A stretch of 11,679 nucleotides of DNA, taken from NCBI GenBank assembly GCA_938050265.1, contig CALLJT010000089.1:1-11679 (forward strand). The letters are read 5' to 3'. Positions 1 to 7,103 of this stretch are shown here, piece by piece. The first letter of the stretch is position 1. Every line of letters starts with the position of its first letter. The translations under genes and the position numbers were made by a program. The notes below the pieces were generated by a model. The model ran no database searches and had not been told where the DNA came from. It saw nothing but the letters and a program-made list of their open reading frames with translations. Source of the DNA: Candidatus Saccharimonadia bacterium. GTDB taxonomy: Bacteria > Patescibacteriota > Saccharimonadia > Saccharimonadales > SZUA-47.

Positions 1-560
1 TACAGAGTGAGTTCGGGAAGCGTCGTGCGGAGCTTATCGAGCAAACAAATATCGACGCTACGCATGTACGGTTTCGGTTCACTATGGCGACACGAGCGCT
101 GCTCGGTCTGCGTAGTATTTTAGTGACGGCGACCAAAGGCTCGCTCGTCATGCACAGCATCATGAGTGGCTACAAATCAAAGATCGCTGCCATACCGCAG
201 CAACGGAACGGTGTTGTGATTGCTTGGGAACAGGGTGTTGCGACGCCGTACGCACTACAAAAAGCTGAGGCCCGCGCGACGTTGTTCGTCGGCCCAGGAG
301 CAAAAGTCTACACAGGCCAGGTGGTCGGTATGACTGCAAGCCGCGACGATATGGACGTCAACGTGACGAAAGAAAAACATTTGACCAACATGCGTGCGAG
401 CGGAAGCGACGGAACAGTTCAGCTGACACCACCACTCAACCTGAGTTTGGAACAGTGTATTGATTTTCTGGAAGACGACGAGCTACTCGAAGTCACACCA
501 GAATCGCTGAGACTACGAAAACGAGCCCTCGACCGCAACCAGCGCAAACGCAAAGCCTAG
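1..560 (+). CDS. typA: Ribosome-associated GTPase TypA/BipA, C-terminal part (5' end outside window)
   Basis: TypA/BipA is a cytosolic translational GTPase related to EF-G that binds the ribosome and aids 50S assembly and stress adaptation. The reading frame is open from base 3, with no start codon needed, and gives about 185 residues against roughly 600 for the family. The N-terminal GTPase domain is therefore outside the window. What is seen is the TypA-specific end: the segment ALLGLRSILVTATKG, the run KEKHLTNMRASGSD, LTPP, SLEQCIDFLEDDELLEVTPESLRLRK, and a basic tail. These match the family's C-terminal domain almost motif by motif. The ATG at base 84 is an internal methionine, because clear TypA sequence (EFGKRRAELIEQ) precedes it in frame. 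The gene ends with TAG, and a small mobile element begins 13 bp further on. Confidence 0.95.
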   Translation, partial: QSEFGKRRAELIEQTNIDATHVRFRFTMATRALLGLRSILVTATKGSLVMHSIMSGYKSKIAAIPQQRNGVVIAWEQGVATPYALQKAEARATLFVGPGAKVYTGQVVGMTASRDDMDVNVTKEKHLTNMRASGSDGTVQLTPPLNLSLEQCIDFLEDDELLEVTPESLRLRKRALDRNQRKRKA

Positions 561-563
561 TCT

Positions 564-573
564 ACATCCAACT
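564..573. repeat. Left target-site duplication of MITE copy 1
   Basis: ACATCCAACT is repeated exactly at 693-702. The two copies abut the two ends of the 574-692 element. Confidence 0.75.
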
Positions 574-692
574 CTGACCCACTGTTACTGTATTCTCTCA
601 AGTAGCGTTTCGCGCAGGGTCACCCCTATGAGGGGCGTCTCTGGCTGCACTACGCGTATACTGCTCGCGGAGAAAAAGTGACTGTAGGTCGG
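574..692. mobile_element. MITE-like element, copy 1 (119 bp), flanked by 10-bp direct repeats
   Basis: The element starts CTGACCCAC and ends GGTCGG. The reverse complement of its right end (CCGACCTACAGTCACTTTTT) matches 14 of the first 20 bases of its left end, so it has terminal inverted repeats. The exact 10-mer ACATCCAACT lies directly outside both ends, at 564-573 and 693-702, as expected of a target-site duplication. Inside, 602-655 is a 54-bp core from GTAGCG to CTACGC that can fold: GTAG with CTAC, GCAG with CTGC, and CCCC-TATGA-GGGG at the tip. The core recurs with 45 of 54 identities at 11625-11678. There is no coding capacity, so any movement would need a transposase supplied in trans. 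It lies between typA and the channel gene and ends near the -35 position of the latter. Confidence 0.8.
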
Positions 693-702
693 ACATCCAA
701 CT
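693..702. repeat. Right target-site duplication of MITE copy 1
   Basis: Second exact copy of ACATCCAACT. Removing the element and one repeat copy would leave only about 37 bp between the typA stop and the next start codon, a spacing typical of compact genomes. Confidence 0.75.
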
Positions 703-711
703 AGGTCCCTT

Positions 712-720
712 TGCTATACT
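712..720 (+). promoter_or_regulatory. Extended -10 promoter giving a leaderless mRNA for the channel gene
   Basis: TGCTATACT is an extended -10 (TG-N-TATAMT). Its last base is exactly six bases before the ATG at 727, so transcription should begin at or next to the start codon. No Shine-Dalgarno sequence fits in the gap (AGTGGT). No good -35 is seen at the normal 17-bp spacing, where the MITE's flanking repeat lies. Confidence 0.65.
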
Positions 721-726
721 AGTGGT

Positions 727-1809
727 ATGGAGCGAGCATGGAGACAAGTGGTGTACGGTGCGGTTTTAGTCGCAGTCTGTTTGGTGTGGTTTGCAGTAGG
801 TGGGCAGAGCCTCGTGGGGGCGATAGACGTAGGGACTATTGAGCGACCGCCGTTTGCGTTTAAGGATGAGTCCGGGGACTGGCAGGGGTATACGATCGAG
901 CTTGTCGAAGAAATTGGCGAGCGGTCCAATATTGGTATCGACTGGCAAGAACAGACGGTTTTTGCTGACATGCTATCCGCGACCGAGCAGTCCGAGCTAG
1001 ACATTGCAGCGGCAAACATATCAGTTACGGCTGAACGAGAAAACACACTGGATTTTTCAAGCCCTGTATACGAATCTGGTTTGCAGATCTTCGTGCCGAA
1101 AACCAGTCGCACTGCATCGCTTGCTCAGATATTGTGGCAGTCTGGACTGCTGCAGTTTGTTGGTCTGGCGTTTGCAATATTGCTGGTGGTGGCGCATTTG
1201 ATGTGGTGGTTTGAGCTGGACCATGGCGGTCAGGATTATTTCAGAGATGACTATAAAGGTGGCATATGGGACGCGTTCTGGTGGGCGTTTATTATCGTGA
1301 CGATTGGTGGGTTTGAAAACGAGCGCCCGGAGCGCCCGATCGGTAGGGTTCTCGCAGTGTTTTGGATACTTGCCAGTATATTTTTCATATCGACGTTCAC
1401 GGCTAAAATAACAACATCGCTCACAGTTGCACAGCTGCAGTCAGGTATTCAAACTATAGATGATTTACGAGGTAAAAACGTCGGTGCACCGAAAGGCACG
1501 ACTATTAGCGCGTTTCTCGATAAGCATGCAGTTGCCTACACAGAATACGATGATTTTTCGCAGGTGCTCGACGATGTGGCAGCGCAGACACTCGACGCGG
1601 GTGTTGGTGACGCTGCGGTTGTGCGGTTTCACGCAGCAAATGAAGGTGCTAATGATATCGCTTTAGCAGGAGAGGTGTTCGCCCCAGATTTACTCGCTCT
1701 GGCGTTTCCAGAAGACTCGAAGTACCAGGAGGTGTTCAATAAAGGCTTGGCACGACTCAGAGAAGACGGCACGTTGGCGCAGCTTGAGCAAAAGTATTTC
1801 GGCGAATAA
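727..1809 (+). CDS. Bacterial ionotropic glutamate receptor-like ligand-gated ion channel (GluR0 type) with divergent filter
   Basis: Prokaryotic iGluR-like channels join a periplasmic-binding-protein ligand domain, split into S1 and S2, to an inverted potassium-channel pore. Here 360 residues show that order: signal or anchor helix about 8-33; S1 about 34-125; M1 about 140-162; pore loop about 180-197; M3 about 206-233; S2 about 240-360. S1 carries the ligand-arginine motif (SVTAER, R104, then LDFSSPVY). S2 carries KGTT (256-259) and GVGDAAVV with D295. Together these sites bind the carboxylate and amine of an amino acid, so an amino acid is the likely ligand. The M3 gate STFTAKITTSLT resembles the family's SxFTAxxTSxLT. 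At the filter, where GluR0 has TVGYGD, this protein has TIGGFE (192-197), so potassium selectivity cannot be assumed. ATG 727 is set by the -10 box six bases upstream. A plain amino-acid-binding protein is ruled out by the pore and M3 between S1 and S2. Confidence 0.88.
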   Translation: MERAWRQVVYGAVLVAVCLVWFAVGGQSLVGAIDVGTIERPPFAFKDESGDWQGYTIELVEEIGERSNIGIDWQEQTVFADMLSATEQSELDIAAANISVTAERENTLDFSSPVYESGLQIFVPKTSRTASLAQILWQSGLLQFVGLAFAILLVVAHLMWWFELDHGGQDYFRDDYKGGIWDAFWWAFIIVTIGGFENERPERPIGRVLAVFWILASIFFISTFTAKITTSLTVAQLQSGIQTIDDLRGKNVGAPKGTTISAFLDKHAVAYTEYDDFSQVLDDVAAQTLDAGVGDAAVVRFHAANEGANDIALAGEVFAPDLLALAFPEDSKYQEVFNKGLARLREDGTLAQLEQKYFGE

Positions 1810-1828
1810 GTATTTTCAGAAAATATAG

Positions 1829-1857
1829 TTGATATAAATAACAAAAAGTTGTATCAT
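1829..1857 (+). promoter_or_regulatory. Sigma70-like promoter of the polysaccharide operon
   Basis: TTGATA (1829-1834), a 17-bp spacer and TATCAT (1852-1857) give near-consensus -35 and -10 boxes in an A/T-rich stretch just after the channel gene. Transcription would start near 1864, leaving an unusually long leader of about 147 nt before the ATG at 2011, unlike the leaderless genes nearby. Confidence 0.6.
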
Positions 1858-1873
1858 ACATTCATAGCGTCAG

Positions 1874-1910
1874 AACTTCCTTTATATCTAGAACTAGATT
1901 GCGGGAAGTT
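1874..1910 (+). promoter_or_regulatory. Two-part stem-loop in the leader of the polysaccharide operon
   Basis: AACTTCC (1874-1880) pairs with GGAAGTT (1904-1910). Nested inside, ATCTA (1886-1890) pairs with TAGAT (1895-1899) across a GAAC tetraloop. The bases TTTT follow from 1909, so it could be a weak terminator for the channel gene, an attenuator, or a stabilising 5' hairpin, since it starts about ten bases after the predicted transcription start. No known riboswitch class was recognised. Confidence 0.4.
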
Positions 1911-1943
1911 TTGATATATAGGTGGGTGCTGGTCAAGGTGGAT

Positions 1944-1976
1944 ATGCACCTGCAGTACATAACGTTTGCAAACTAA
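1944..1976 (+). other. Possible short leader ORF (10 codons)
   Basis: ATG at 1944 opens a 10-codon frame, MHLQYITFAN, then TAA. It lies within the predicted leader of the operon. AAGGTGG (1935-1941) precedes it, and the ATG sits in the loop of a small hairpin (AGGTG 1936-1940 with CACCT 1947-1951). Its frame differs from that of the glycosyltransferase. It may be a chance ORF, as nothing beyond position and the SD-like bases supports translation. Confidence 0.15.
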
Positions 1977-2010
1977 GTACGCATGTACGAACGGTGTCCA
2001 CGAATACACA

Positions 2011-3540
2011 ATGAGTAAAATGAACATATGGTCTCGGTTGCGCTCAGGCAGCACACAAGCAGAAGAGACAGAATCTACACACGTATCTGACCGCAGTGAA
2101 AGCACATCTGACGGCGACATGCCGATGATCGCCAGTGACGGCAGCCAGTATTTCCCGATTAGACGTCTACCTCGTCGTAAGACAGCGCAGTTGCGTTCTT
2201 CAGCACTACAAAACATGCTTTTGGTTGTCGGTGCGATAGTTGTTGGCGGGCTACTTGTGACCTCACCAGTGGAGTTTATCCGTGGAGTTGTGTATTTTAG
2301 CGCAGCGTATTTCCTGCTGGATTTTATATTTTACATGTACGTTATTCTGAAGGGCCTCGGCGCTGAACAATCGTCACACATAGCGAAAAACCGAGTTGAT
2401 GCACAGTGGCCGTCGTATACGATTCTCTGCCCACTGTACAAAGAAACTGCTGTACTTCCGCAGTTCGTGTCAGCCATGAGTGAGCTGTCGTATCCGACAG
2501 ACAAACTACAGATCATGCTTCTTCTAGAAGAGGACGATGAAGAAACGATTATCGCTGCGCGTGGCATGGATCTGCCTGACACGTTTGAAATTGTTGTCGT
2601 GCCTGACTCGCTTCCAAAAACGAAGCCAAAGGCCTGTAACTACGGACTTGAACGGGCAACTGGTGAGTTTGTTGTTATCTATGACGCAGAAGACAAACCG
2701 GATCCGCTGCAGCTCAAAACAGCTGTGACGGCACACCAGCAGTCTAAACTGAACGTGGGATGTGTGCAGGCTAAACTGAACTTCTATAACCGCAACCACA
2801 ACTGGTTGACGCGGCTATTCACACTCGAGTATTCGCTGTGGTTTGAAGTCGTGCTACCAGGTCTTATGGCGATAGGTGCACCGATCCCTCTGGGTGGAAC
2901 GTCTAACCACTTCAAGACAGATCTCCTCAGGCGCATAGGTGCGTGGGATCCGTATAACGTGACAGAGGACGCCGACTTAGGTATGCGACTGGCACAGCGC
3001 GGCATGAAGACACTCATCATTGACTCGATAACCATGGAAGAAGCGAACGGCAACCCACGAAGCTGGGTCAAGCAGCGCTCCCGCTGGATTAAAGGCTACA
3101 TGCAGACGCACCTCGTGCATTCACGAGCTATGTGGTCGTTCGTGAAAAACGGTCGCCTACGTGACGTTGTCTACATGCACATACTGCTCGGCATCCGGTC
3201 GTTTGGCCTGTTGTTTAGTGCGCTACTCCTGATGTTTTTCGCTATTAATGTCGTCGCACGTATTATTGGGTTCGACCTGATTACTGTCGATGGCTGGGTG
3301 TCGTACGTACTGATCGGTAACTTTATATTCGTGAACGCGATATATATCTACAGCTATATCCTCGGTATGGCGAAGCGCGAACAATGGGACTTGCTACCTG
3401 CAGTCCTGCTCCTACCGATATACTGGGGCATGTTACTGATTGCGTCGTTTAAAGCTGTGTACGAGCTGATCGTCAAACCATACTACTGGCAAAAAACCGA
3501 GCACGGAATCCACTTGCAAGAGGCGAGCGAACACGCATGA
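2011..3540 (+). CDS. Processive family 2 glycosyltransferase (cellulose-synthase-like membrane polysaccharide synthase)
   Basis: This 509-residue inner-membrane enzyme is likely to polymerise an NDP-sugar into a beta-linked chain and extrude it. A polar Ser/Glu/Asp-rich N-terminus (about 1-60) precedes two helices (about 68-86 and 94-114). The GT-A domain starts at YTILCPLYKE and holds the D-x-x-D sugar-nucleotide motif DAED (225-228), TED (318-320) with the general-base aspartate, and QRSRW (355-359), the QxxRW signature of processive synthases. Further helices follow at the C-terminus. It resembles the BcsA/XagB-like group (COG1215) without a PilZ domain. ATG 2011 is preferred: the upstream TTG at 1966 would add residues unlike the family, and ATG 2020 is a close alternative. 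No SD is evident. Its TGA stop overlaps the next ATG (ATGA), so translation is coupled. The polymer cannot be named from the sequence. Confidence 0.85.
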   Translation: MSKMNIWSRLRSGSTQAEETESTHVSDRSESTSDGDMPMIASDGSQYFPIRRLPRRKTAQLRSSALQNMLLVVGAIVVGGLLVTSPVEFIRGVVYFSAAYFLLDFIFYMYVILKGLGAEQSSHIAKNRVDAQWPSYTILCPLYKETAVLPQFVSAMSELSYPTDKLQIMLLLEEDDEETIIAARGMDLPDTFEIVVVPDSLPKTKPKACNYGLERATGEFVVIYDAEDKPDPLQLKTAVTAHQQSKLNVGCVQAKLNFYNRNHNWLTRLFTLEYSLWFEVVLPGLMAIGAPIPLGGTSNHFKTDLLRRIGAWDPYNVTEDADLGMRLAQRGMKTLIIDSITMEEANGNPRSWVKQRSRWIKGYMQTHLVHSRAMWSFVKNGRLRDVVYMHILLGIRSFGLLFSALLLMFFAINVVARIIGFDLITVDGWVSYVLIGNFIFVNAIYIYSYILGMAKREQWDLLPAVLLLPIYWGMLLIASFKAVYELIVKPYYWQKTEHGIHLQEASEHA

Positions 3541-5087
3541 AACGTTGGATAGAAGCAGTGTCTGATTTGTGGCATACGCTGCTGTTTGCCGTGGTTGCTG
3601 CATTGAGTGTGGCCGCGTTCACGATTACGCAGCAGAGAGACTTGCTGTTCATATACGACGACGGCGTGTCGTACCTCACGATCGCACGCTCTGTGTTCGA
3701 CAACATGCAGCCGGGACTTGAACAGATTGGTTCAATCTGGTTGCCGCTGAGCCATATCCTCAAGCTTCCGTTTGTTTGGAACGATTTCTTGTTTCACAGC
3801 AGCCTTGCAGGCAGTATTTTGTCTATGATGAGCTACGTCGCTCTGTGTGTGTTTGTCTACAAAACAGTTGTCTTGATTACTAAAAACCAGTTCCACGGTA
3901 CTGCCGCTGCTGCCATCTGTGCTGCCAACCCTGCGCTCCTGTTTCTCCAGTCGACGGCTATGTCGGAAGTGCCGTTTATAGCGCTCTTTAGTGCGAGTGT
4001 GTATTATTTTGTGCAGTACATCAACACGCGGAGCATTCGTTGGCTAACGATACTTGGGCTTATTAACGCAGCTATGATTTTAGTACGGTACGAAGGCTGG
4101 TTTGTCGTGCTTGTTCAGGCAGCATTGATCGTCGTGGCTGAACTTGCTCGTCGTGTACAGTTTCGTGAAATGGCGACGCGCGTCGTGCTGTTTGGACTGC
4201 CTGTTGCGCTGGCTGTCGTCGGCTGGTTGCTCTGGAACAACAAGTTAACAGGAGACCCGCTGTATTTCATGCGTGGTGAGTTTTCTGCCAGTGAGTTTAC
4301 GGACAGGCAGCAAGCGTTTGGTGTGCAGACAGAAGGCAGTGTCGGCATGTCACTGGTCGTGTATATGGCGGCGGCGGTTGGACTTGTTGGCATACCAGCG
4401 GTCATTGTAGCAAGTTTTGGCCAGGCCGCCTGGTTGCTGAATTGGTTCCGCACGCGAGCTGACGTAGCAGCAAAGCGGATGTCGAGCATAGATTTTAACA
4501 GAGCTGCCATCGTGATCGTGCTGTTATCCCCAGCCTTGTTCCACGTTATAACAATGTTCGGCGGCATGTCGATTATGCGTGTTGCAGGCGTTGCAGGTGA
4601 CACCACGAGTTTGAACGTTCGCTACGGTATATTCCTACTACCCTATATCGCAATTGGTATAGCGATGTTGTCGCGGCGCGCACTGGTCGTTGCAGGCCTA
4701 ACGATGATCGTGCTGGTGTCTTATGTGCCGATGGTGACCGGAGACATGCTGATTATCGACGATGCGCTTGAAGGCCAGGTGCAGTACCGTGACGCTGCAG
4801 TTGTACTGCGTAATAACGTGCGGAGTGACGACACAGTACTTGTTTCTATGGCGACAAACGCTGCATTTACATTCCACAGTAATCTGCCACTGAGTACATT
4901 CGTACACGAGGGCGTGAGTGAGCGCTGGAGCGACTCTGTAGACGACCCTTCACTTGTTGACTGGGTGGTTACGTCTGAGTATCACGAATTTGGGTCGCTG
5001 GCTGAACTAGACAAAGAGACACAGCTTGCAGATTTTCATGTATTTTACGAAAACGAAGACATAACACTGTACAGAAAGTTGAAATAA
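3537..5087 (+). CDS. Multi-spanning GT-C fold glycosyltransferase (ArnT/PMT-like)
   Basis: A 516-residue polytopic protein with about ten predicted helices, of the GT-C class that uses polyprenyl-phosphate sugars on the outer face of the membrane. Support comes from an acidic pair in the first external loop (YDDGVSYLTIAR, D41-D42), the SEVPF segment after a hydrophobic helix (143-147; compare the TEP/SEP motif of the PMT/ArnT superfamily), RYEGW (184-188), and a late VRYGIFLLPYIAIG helix. The soluble C-terminal end (about 405-516) probably lies outside. It begins at the ATG overlapping the previous stop; a weak AAGAGG lies 13 bases upstream. As the second gene of the operon it probably adds side sugars to the polymer made by the GT2 enzyme, or moves a sugar to a lipid or protein carrier. 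Donor and acceptor are unknown. Confidence 0.75.
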   Translation: MKRWIEAVSDLWHTLLFAVVAALSVAAFTITQQRDLLFIYDDGVSYLTIARSVFDNMQPGLEQIGSIWLPLSHILKLPFVWNDFLFHSSLAGSILSMMSYVALCVFVYKTVVLITKNQFHGTAAAAICAANPALLFLQSTAMSEVPFIALFSASVYYFVQYINTRSIRWLTILGLINAAMILVRYEGWFVVLVQAALIVVAELARRVQFREMATRVVLFGLPVALAVVGWLLWNNKLTGDPLYFMRGEFSASEFTDRQQAFGVQTEGSVGMSLVVYMAAAVGLVGIPAVIVASFGQAAWLLNWFRTRADVAAKRMSSIDFNRAAIVIVLLSPALFHVITMFGGMSIMRVAGVAGDTTSLNVRYGIFLLPYIAIGIAMLSRRALVVAGLTMIVLVSYVPMVTGDMLIIDDALEGQVQYRDAAVVLRNNVRSDDTVLVSMATNAAFTFHSNLPLSTFVHEGVSERWSDSVDDPSLVDWVVTSEYHEFGSLAELDKETQLADFHVFYENEDITLYRKLK

Positions 5088-5097
5088 CGGTAGCACA

Positions 5098-6168
5098 ATG
5101 ACAAAACCACTCCACTATACTTCAAAATTTATCGCATTCATGCTGGTGCTGCTGATGGGCGCTGCAGTAATCATGACATACCTCAACCAGAACTCACGCG
5201 CAGAGCAGTTGGCGGAACCGAGCACGAGCTTTCAGAACGATATTGAACAGCGTCGTCAGATCAACGGTGTGAACGTACTGTACTATCACCCTGAGTTAGA
5301 CGATCTTGAAGCATACACTCGGCAGTTTGTGAACCGAATGAAGCGGATGGGGGCCACTGACATCGCTATCGCTATACCGTTTTTTATGAGCTCAAACACT
5401 GACAGTACTGTTGCAACAACCGCAGAAACACCAACTGTCGAAGAAGTCGATCTGCTCGTCCGGGAAGCGACAGCTGCTGGGATACGTCCGACGATCAAAC
5501 CGCTGGTAGATGGCGTGGACGAGGATTTCGTGCGACAAGCAATTGAGCCTGAAGACATCGACACATGGTTTCAGACATACTACGCCGTAACCAAGCCATA
5601 TATAGAGCTATCTGAGCGGCGTGCCCTCGATAGTTACGTGGTTGGGGTTGAACTGTCTTCTTTGCAGTCGTATGCGTTTAAGTGGGAAGGTCTTATTGAT
5701 AAAACGCGGAGCGTGTATAGCGGCGGAATCACCTACGCGATGAACTGGGACGCTACGGATATACCGTTTCGCGATAGTCTTGATTTTATCGGAGTCGACG
5801 CATATTACCCGTACGATGGAGAGCTTAATAATCAGCAGCTGAAAGAATTTTGGCACGATACGTTTGATGAGCATGCATTTACTGAAGAACCAGGGTTTGT
5901 TGTGCATGAATACGGCATACCAAGCGAAGTTGGTGCAGAAACAAGTCCATGGACAGCCCGCGGAGTCAACAGCGTCAGTGAAAGCGTACAGGACACGTGG
6001 CTTCGTGCAGCGTGCGACGTGATACATCAGCGTTCTCGTGGCGGCTATATCTGGGCAGTGTATTTCGGCACCGACCTCGACCAAACAAGACAAGACCAAA
6101 AAGGCTACAACATACTCGGCAAACCGTCAGTAGAATCCAGCATCCGCGACTGCTTCGACTGGTACTAG
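5098..6168 (+). CDS. Membrane-anchored glycoside hydrolase, GH113 (beta-mannanase)-like TIM barrel
   Basis: 356 residues: an N-terminal anchor helix (about 11-28) with no clear cleavage site, a short linker, then a TIM barrel exported to the cell surface. The barrel begins INGVNVLYYHPELDDLEAY. It shows the GH113-type strand-4 acid/base segment VGVELSS (E185), the strand FIGVDAYYPYDGEL, and the strand-7 nucleophile segment VVHEYGIPS (E271). The 86-residue spacing of the two glutamates is close to the 80 of characterised GH113 mannanases. An IKPLVDG motif (133-139) also fits. The gene starts 10 bp after the GT-C gene with no evident SD and ends the operon. Polysaccharide operons often carry a hydrolase that trims or releases the polymer (BcsZ with cellulose, for example). 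By analogy this one may cut the product of the two transferases, hinting at a mannose-type beta-linked chain. The substrate is inference; the fold call is firmer. Confidence 0.78.
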   Translation: MTKPLHYTSKFIAFMLVLLMGAAVIMTYLNQNSRAEQLAEPSTSFQNDIEQRRQINGVNVLYYHPELDDLEAYTRQFVNRMKRMGATDIAIAIPFFMSSNTDSTVATTAETPTVEEVDLLVREATAAGIRPTIKPLVDGVDEDFVRQAIEPEDIDTWFQTYYAVTKPYIELSERRALDSYVVGVELSSLQSYAFKWEGLIDKTRSVYSGGITYAMNWDATDIPFRDSLDFIGVDAYYPYDGELNNQQLKEFWHDTFDEHAFTEEPGFVVHEYGIPSEVGAETSPWTARGVNSVSESVQDTWLRAACDVIHQRSRGGYIWAVYFGTDLDQTRQDQKGYNILGKPSVESSIRDCFDWY

Positions 6169-6202
6169 TACCACCCATCCACGGTCAGGATTACTATGAA
6201 GC

Positions 6203-6229
6203 AAAAGACTGAATATATTTTAGTTTTTT
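6203..6229 (+). terminator. Possible A/U-rich intrinsic terminator after the polysaccharide operon
   Basis: AAAAGACTGAA (6203-6213) can pair with TTTAGTTTTTT (6219-6229) around a TATAT loop, with two G-U pairs, and the right arm is itself a U-run. It lies between the operon and the next promoter. The stem has almost no G-C pairs, so its strength is doubtful. Confidence 0.3.
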
Positions 6230-6241
6230 GTGTAGTGCATA

Positions 6242-6250
6242 TGCTATAGT
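6242..6250 (+). promoter_or_regulatory. Extended -10 promoter giving a leaderless mRNA for the ABC transporter pair
   Basis: TGCTATAGT differs by one base from the box before the channel gene. It likewise ends exactly six bases (TGGGAT) before the start codon, here GTG at 6257. This fixes the start of the ATPase. Confidence 0.65.
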
Positions 6251-6256
6251 TGGGAT

Positions 6257-7102
6257 GTGACAAAATCTGATAATGTCTCCACACAATCTACGAACATAGC
6301 AGCACCGGCCACGCTAGATGAGTTTGTGTTGCAGCACGGTATTGCGCCAGATGCACTCGAAAAACTAGCCAAAAAACTTCGTACACGCAGCAAAGCACAG
6401 ACAAAAAACTGCACTTCCGGAGAAGTTATCGCGAGCACTCGCTCTGTGACAAAGCTGTTCAACCGCAATAAGTCCAATCAAGTCACAGCGCTCCAGGACG
6501 TATCGTTAGATGTGCACGAAAAAGAGATCGTTGCGCTTGTCGGGCCGAGTGGTTCAGGCAAATCAACACTCCTGAACATAATGGCCGGACTCGAACAGCC
6601 TACTGACGGCAGTGTCGTGTTCGGTGACCAGGATATTGCCCGGCTAAGCGACGCACAGCTGTCTGACTTTCGGGCACGGTCAATCGGGTTTGTGTTTCAG
6701 TTTTTTTACTTGCAGCCGTTTTTAAGCCTTGAAAAAAACATCCAGATACCTCTGATGTTCGCTGGCGTGTCTTCTGCGCAGGAACGCCAGAGTAGTAGCG
6801 ATGAACTGATAGAACTTGTGGGTCTCAGTGACCGCAAGCAACACAGACCAAAAGAGCTGTCAGGCGGTCAAATGCAGCGCGTCGCGATCGCCAGAGCACT
6901 CATAAACCGTCCTAAATTGATCATAGCCGATGAACCAACGGGCAACCTCGATAGCGAAAATGCTCGTATCGTCATGGATCTGTTTGATGATATCCGTTCG
7001 ACATACGGCAGTTCGGTACTCGTAGTAACACATGACAGTAACATAGCGGACATGGCAGATCGAGTCGTACACTTGTCCGACGGAAAGATAGTCGAGGAGT
7101 AG
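6257..7102 (+). CDS. ABC transporter ATPase, MacB/LolD type, with an N-terminal extension
   Basis: This 281-residue cytosolic ATPase powers the membrane partner encoded next. All motifs are present: Walker A GPSGSGKST (96-104), Q-loop glutamine 148 (FVFQ), signature LSGGQ (201-205), Walker B LIIADE (221-226) and the switch histidine H259 (VTHD). The TGNLD after Walker B and the RARSIGFVFQ region place it in the LolD/MacB/FtsE branch, whose members drive mechanotransmission through FtsX-fold partners and do not move solute through a channel. Family members usually start around residue 56 here (GEVIASTRSVTKLF). The first 55 residues are an extra, partly helical segment (LDEFVLQHGIAPDALEKLAKKL) of unknown role. 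The GTG start is supported by a -10 box six bases upstream. One base separates its stop from the permease ATG. Confidence 0.9.
   Translation: MTKSDNVSTQSTNIAAPATLDEFVLQHGIAPDALEKLAKKLRTRSKAQTKNCTSGEVIASTRSVTKLFNRNKSNQVTALQDVSLDVHEKEIVALVGPSGSGKSTLLNIMAGLEQPTDGSVVFGDQDIARLSDAQLSDFRARSIGFVFQFFYLQPFLSLEKNIQIPLMFAGVSSAQERQSSSDELIELVGLSDRKQHRPKELSGGQMQRVAIARALINRPKLIIADEPTGNLDSENARIVMDLFDDIRSTYGSSVLVVTHDSNIADMADRVVHLSDGKIVEE
7094..7099 (+). promoter_or_regulatory. Shine-Dalgarno sequence of the permease gene
   Basis: GAGGAG lies four bases before ATG 7104, inside the last codons of the ATPase gene. It is one of two clear SD sequences in the window, and both serve the second gene of a pair. The genes behind extended -10 boxes have none. 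Confidence 0.6.
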
Positions 7103-7103
7103 T

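Noticed and set aside
84..560. A separate 158-residue protein starting at ATG 84.
   Set aside because: The frame is open to the window edge and upstream codons encode TypA sequence, so this is an internal methionine.
1966..2010. Earlier TTG start at 1966 for the GT2 synthase.
   Set aside because: It adds 15 residues with no family resemblance, has no SD or suitably placed -10, and overlaps a palindrome. ATG 2011 is more likely.
4115..4606. Long open frames on the - strand opposite the GT-C gene, and similar ones opposite the hydrolase, permease and cohesin-like genes.
   Set aside because: They lie entirely opposite well-supported genes, have low-complexity compositions and match no family; they are shadows of the coding strand.
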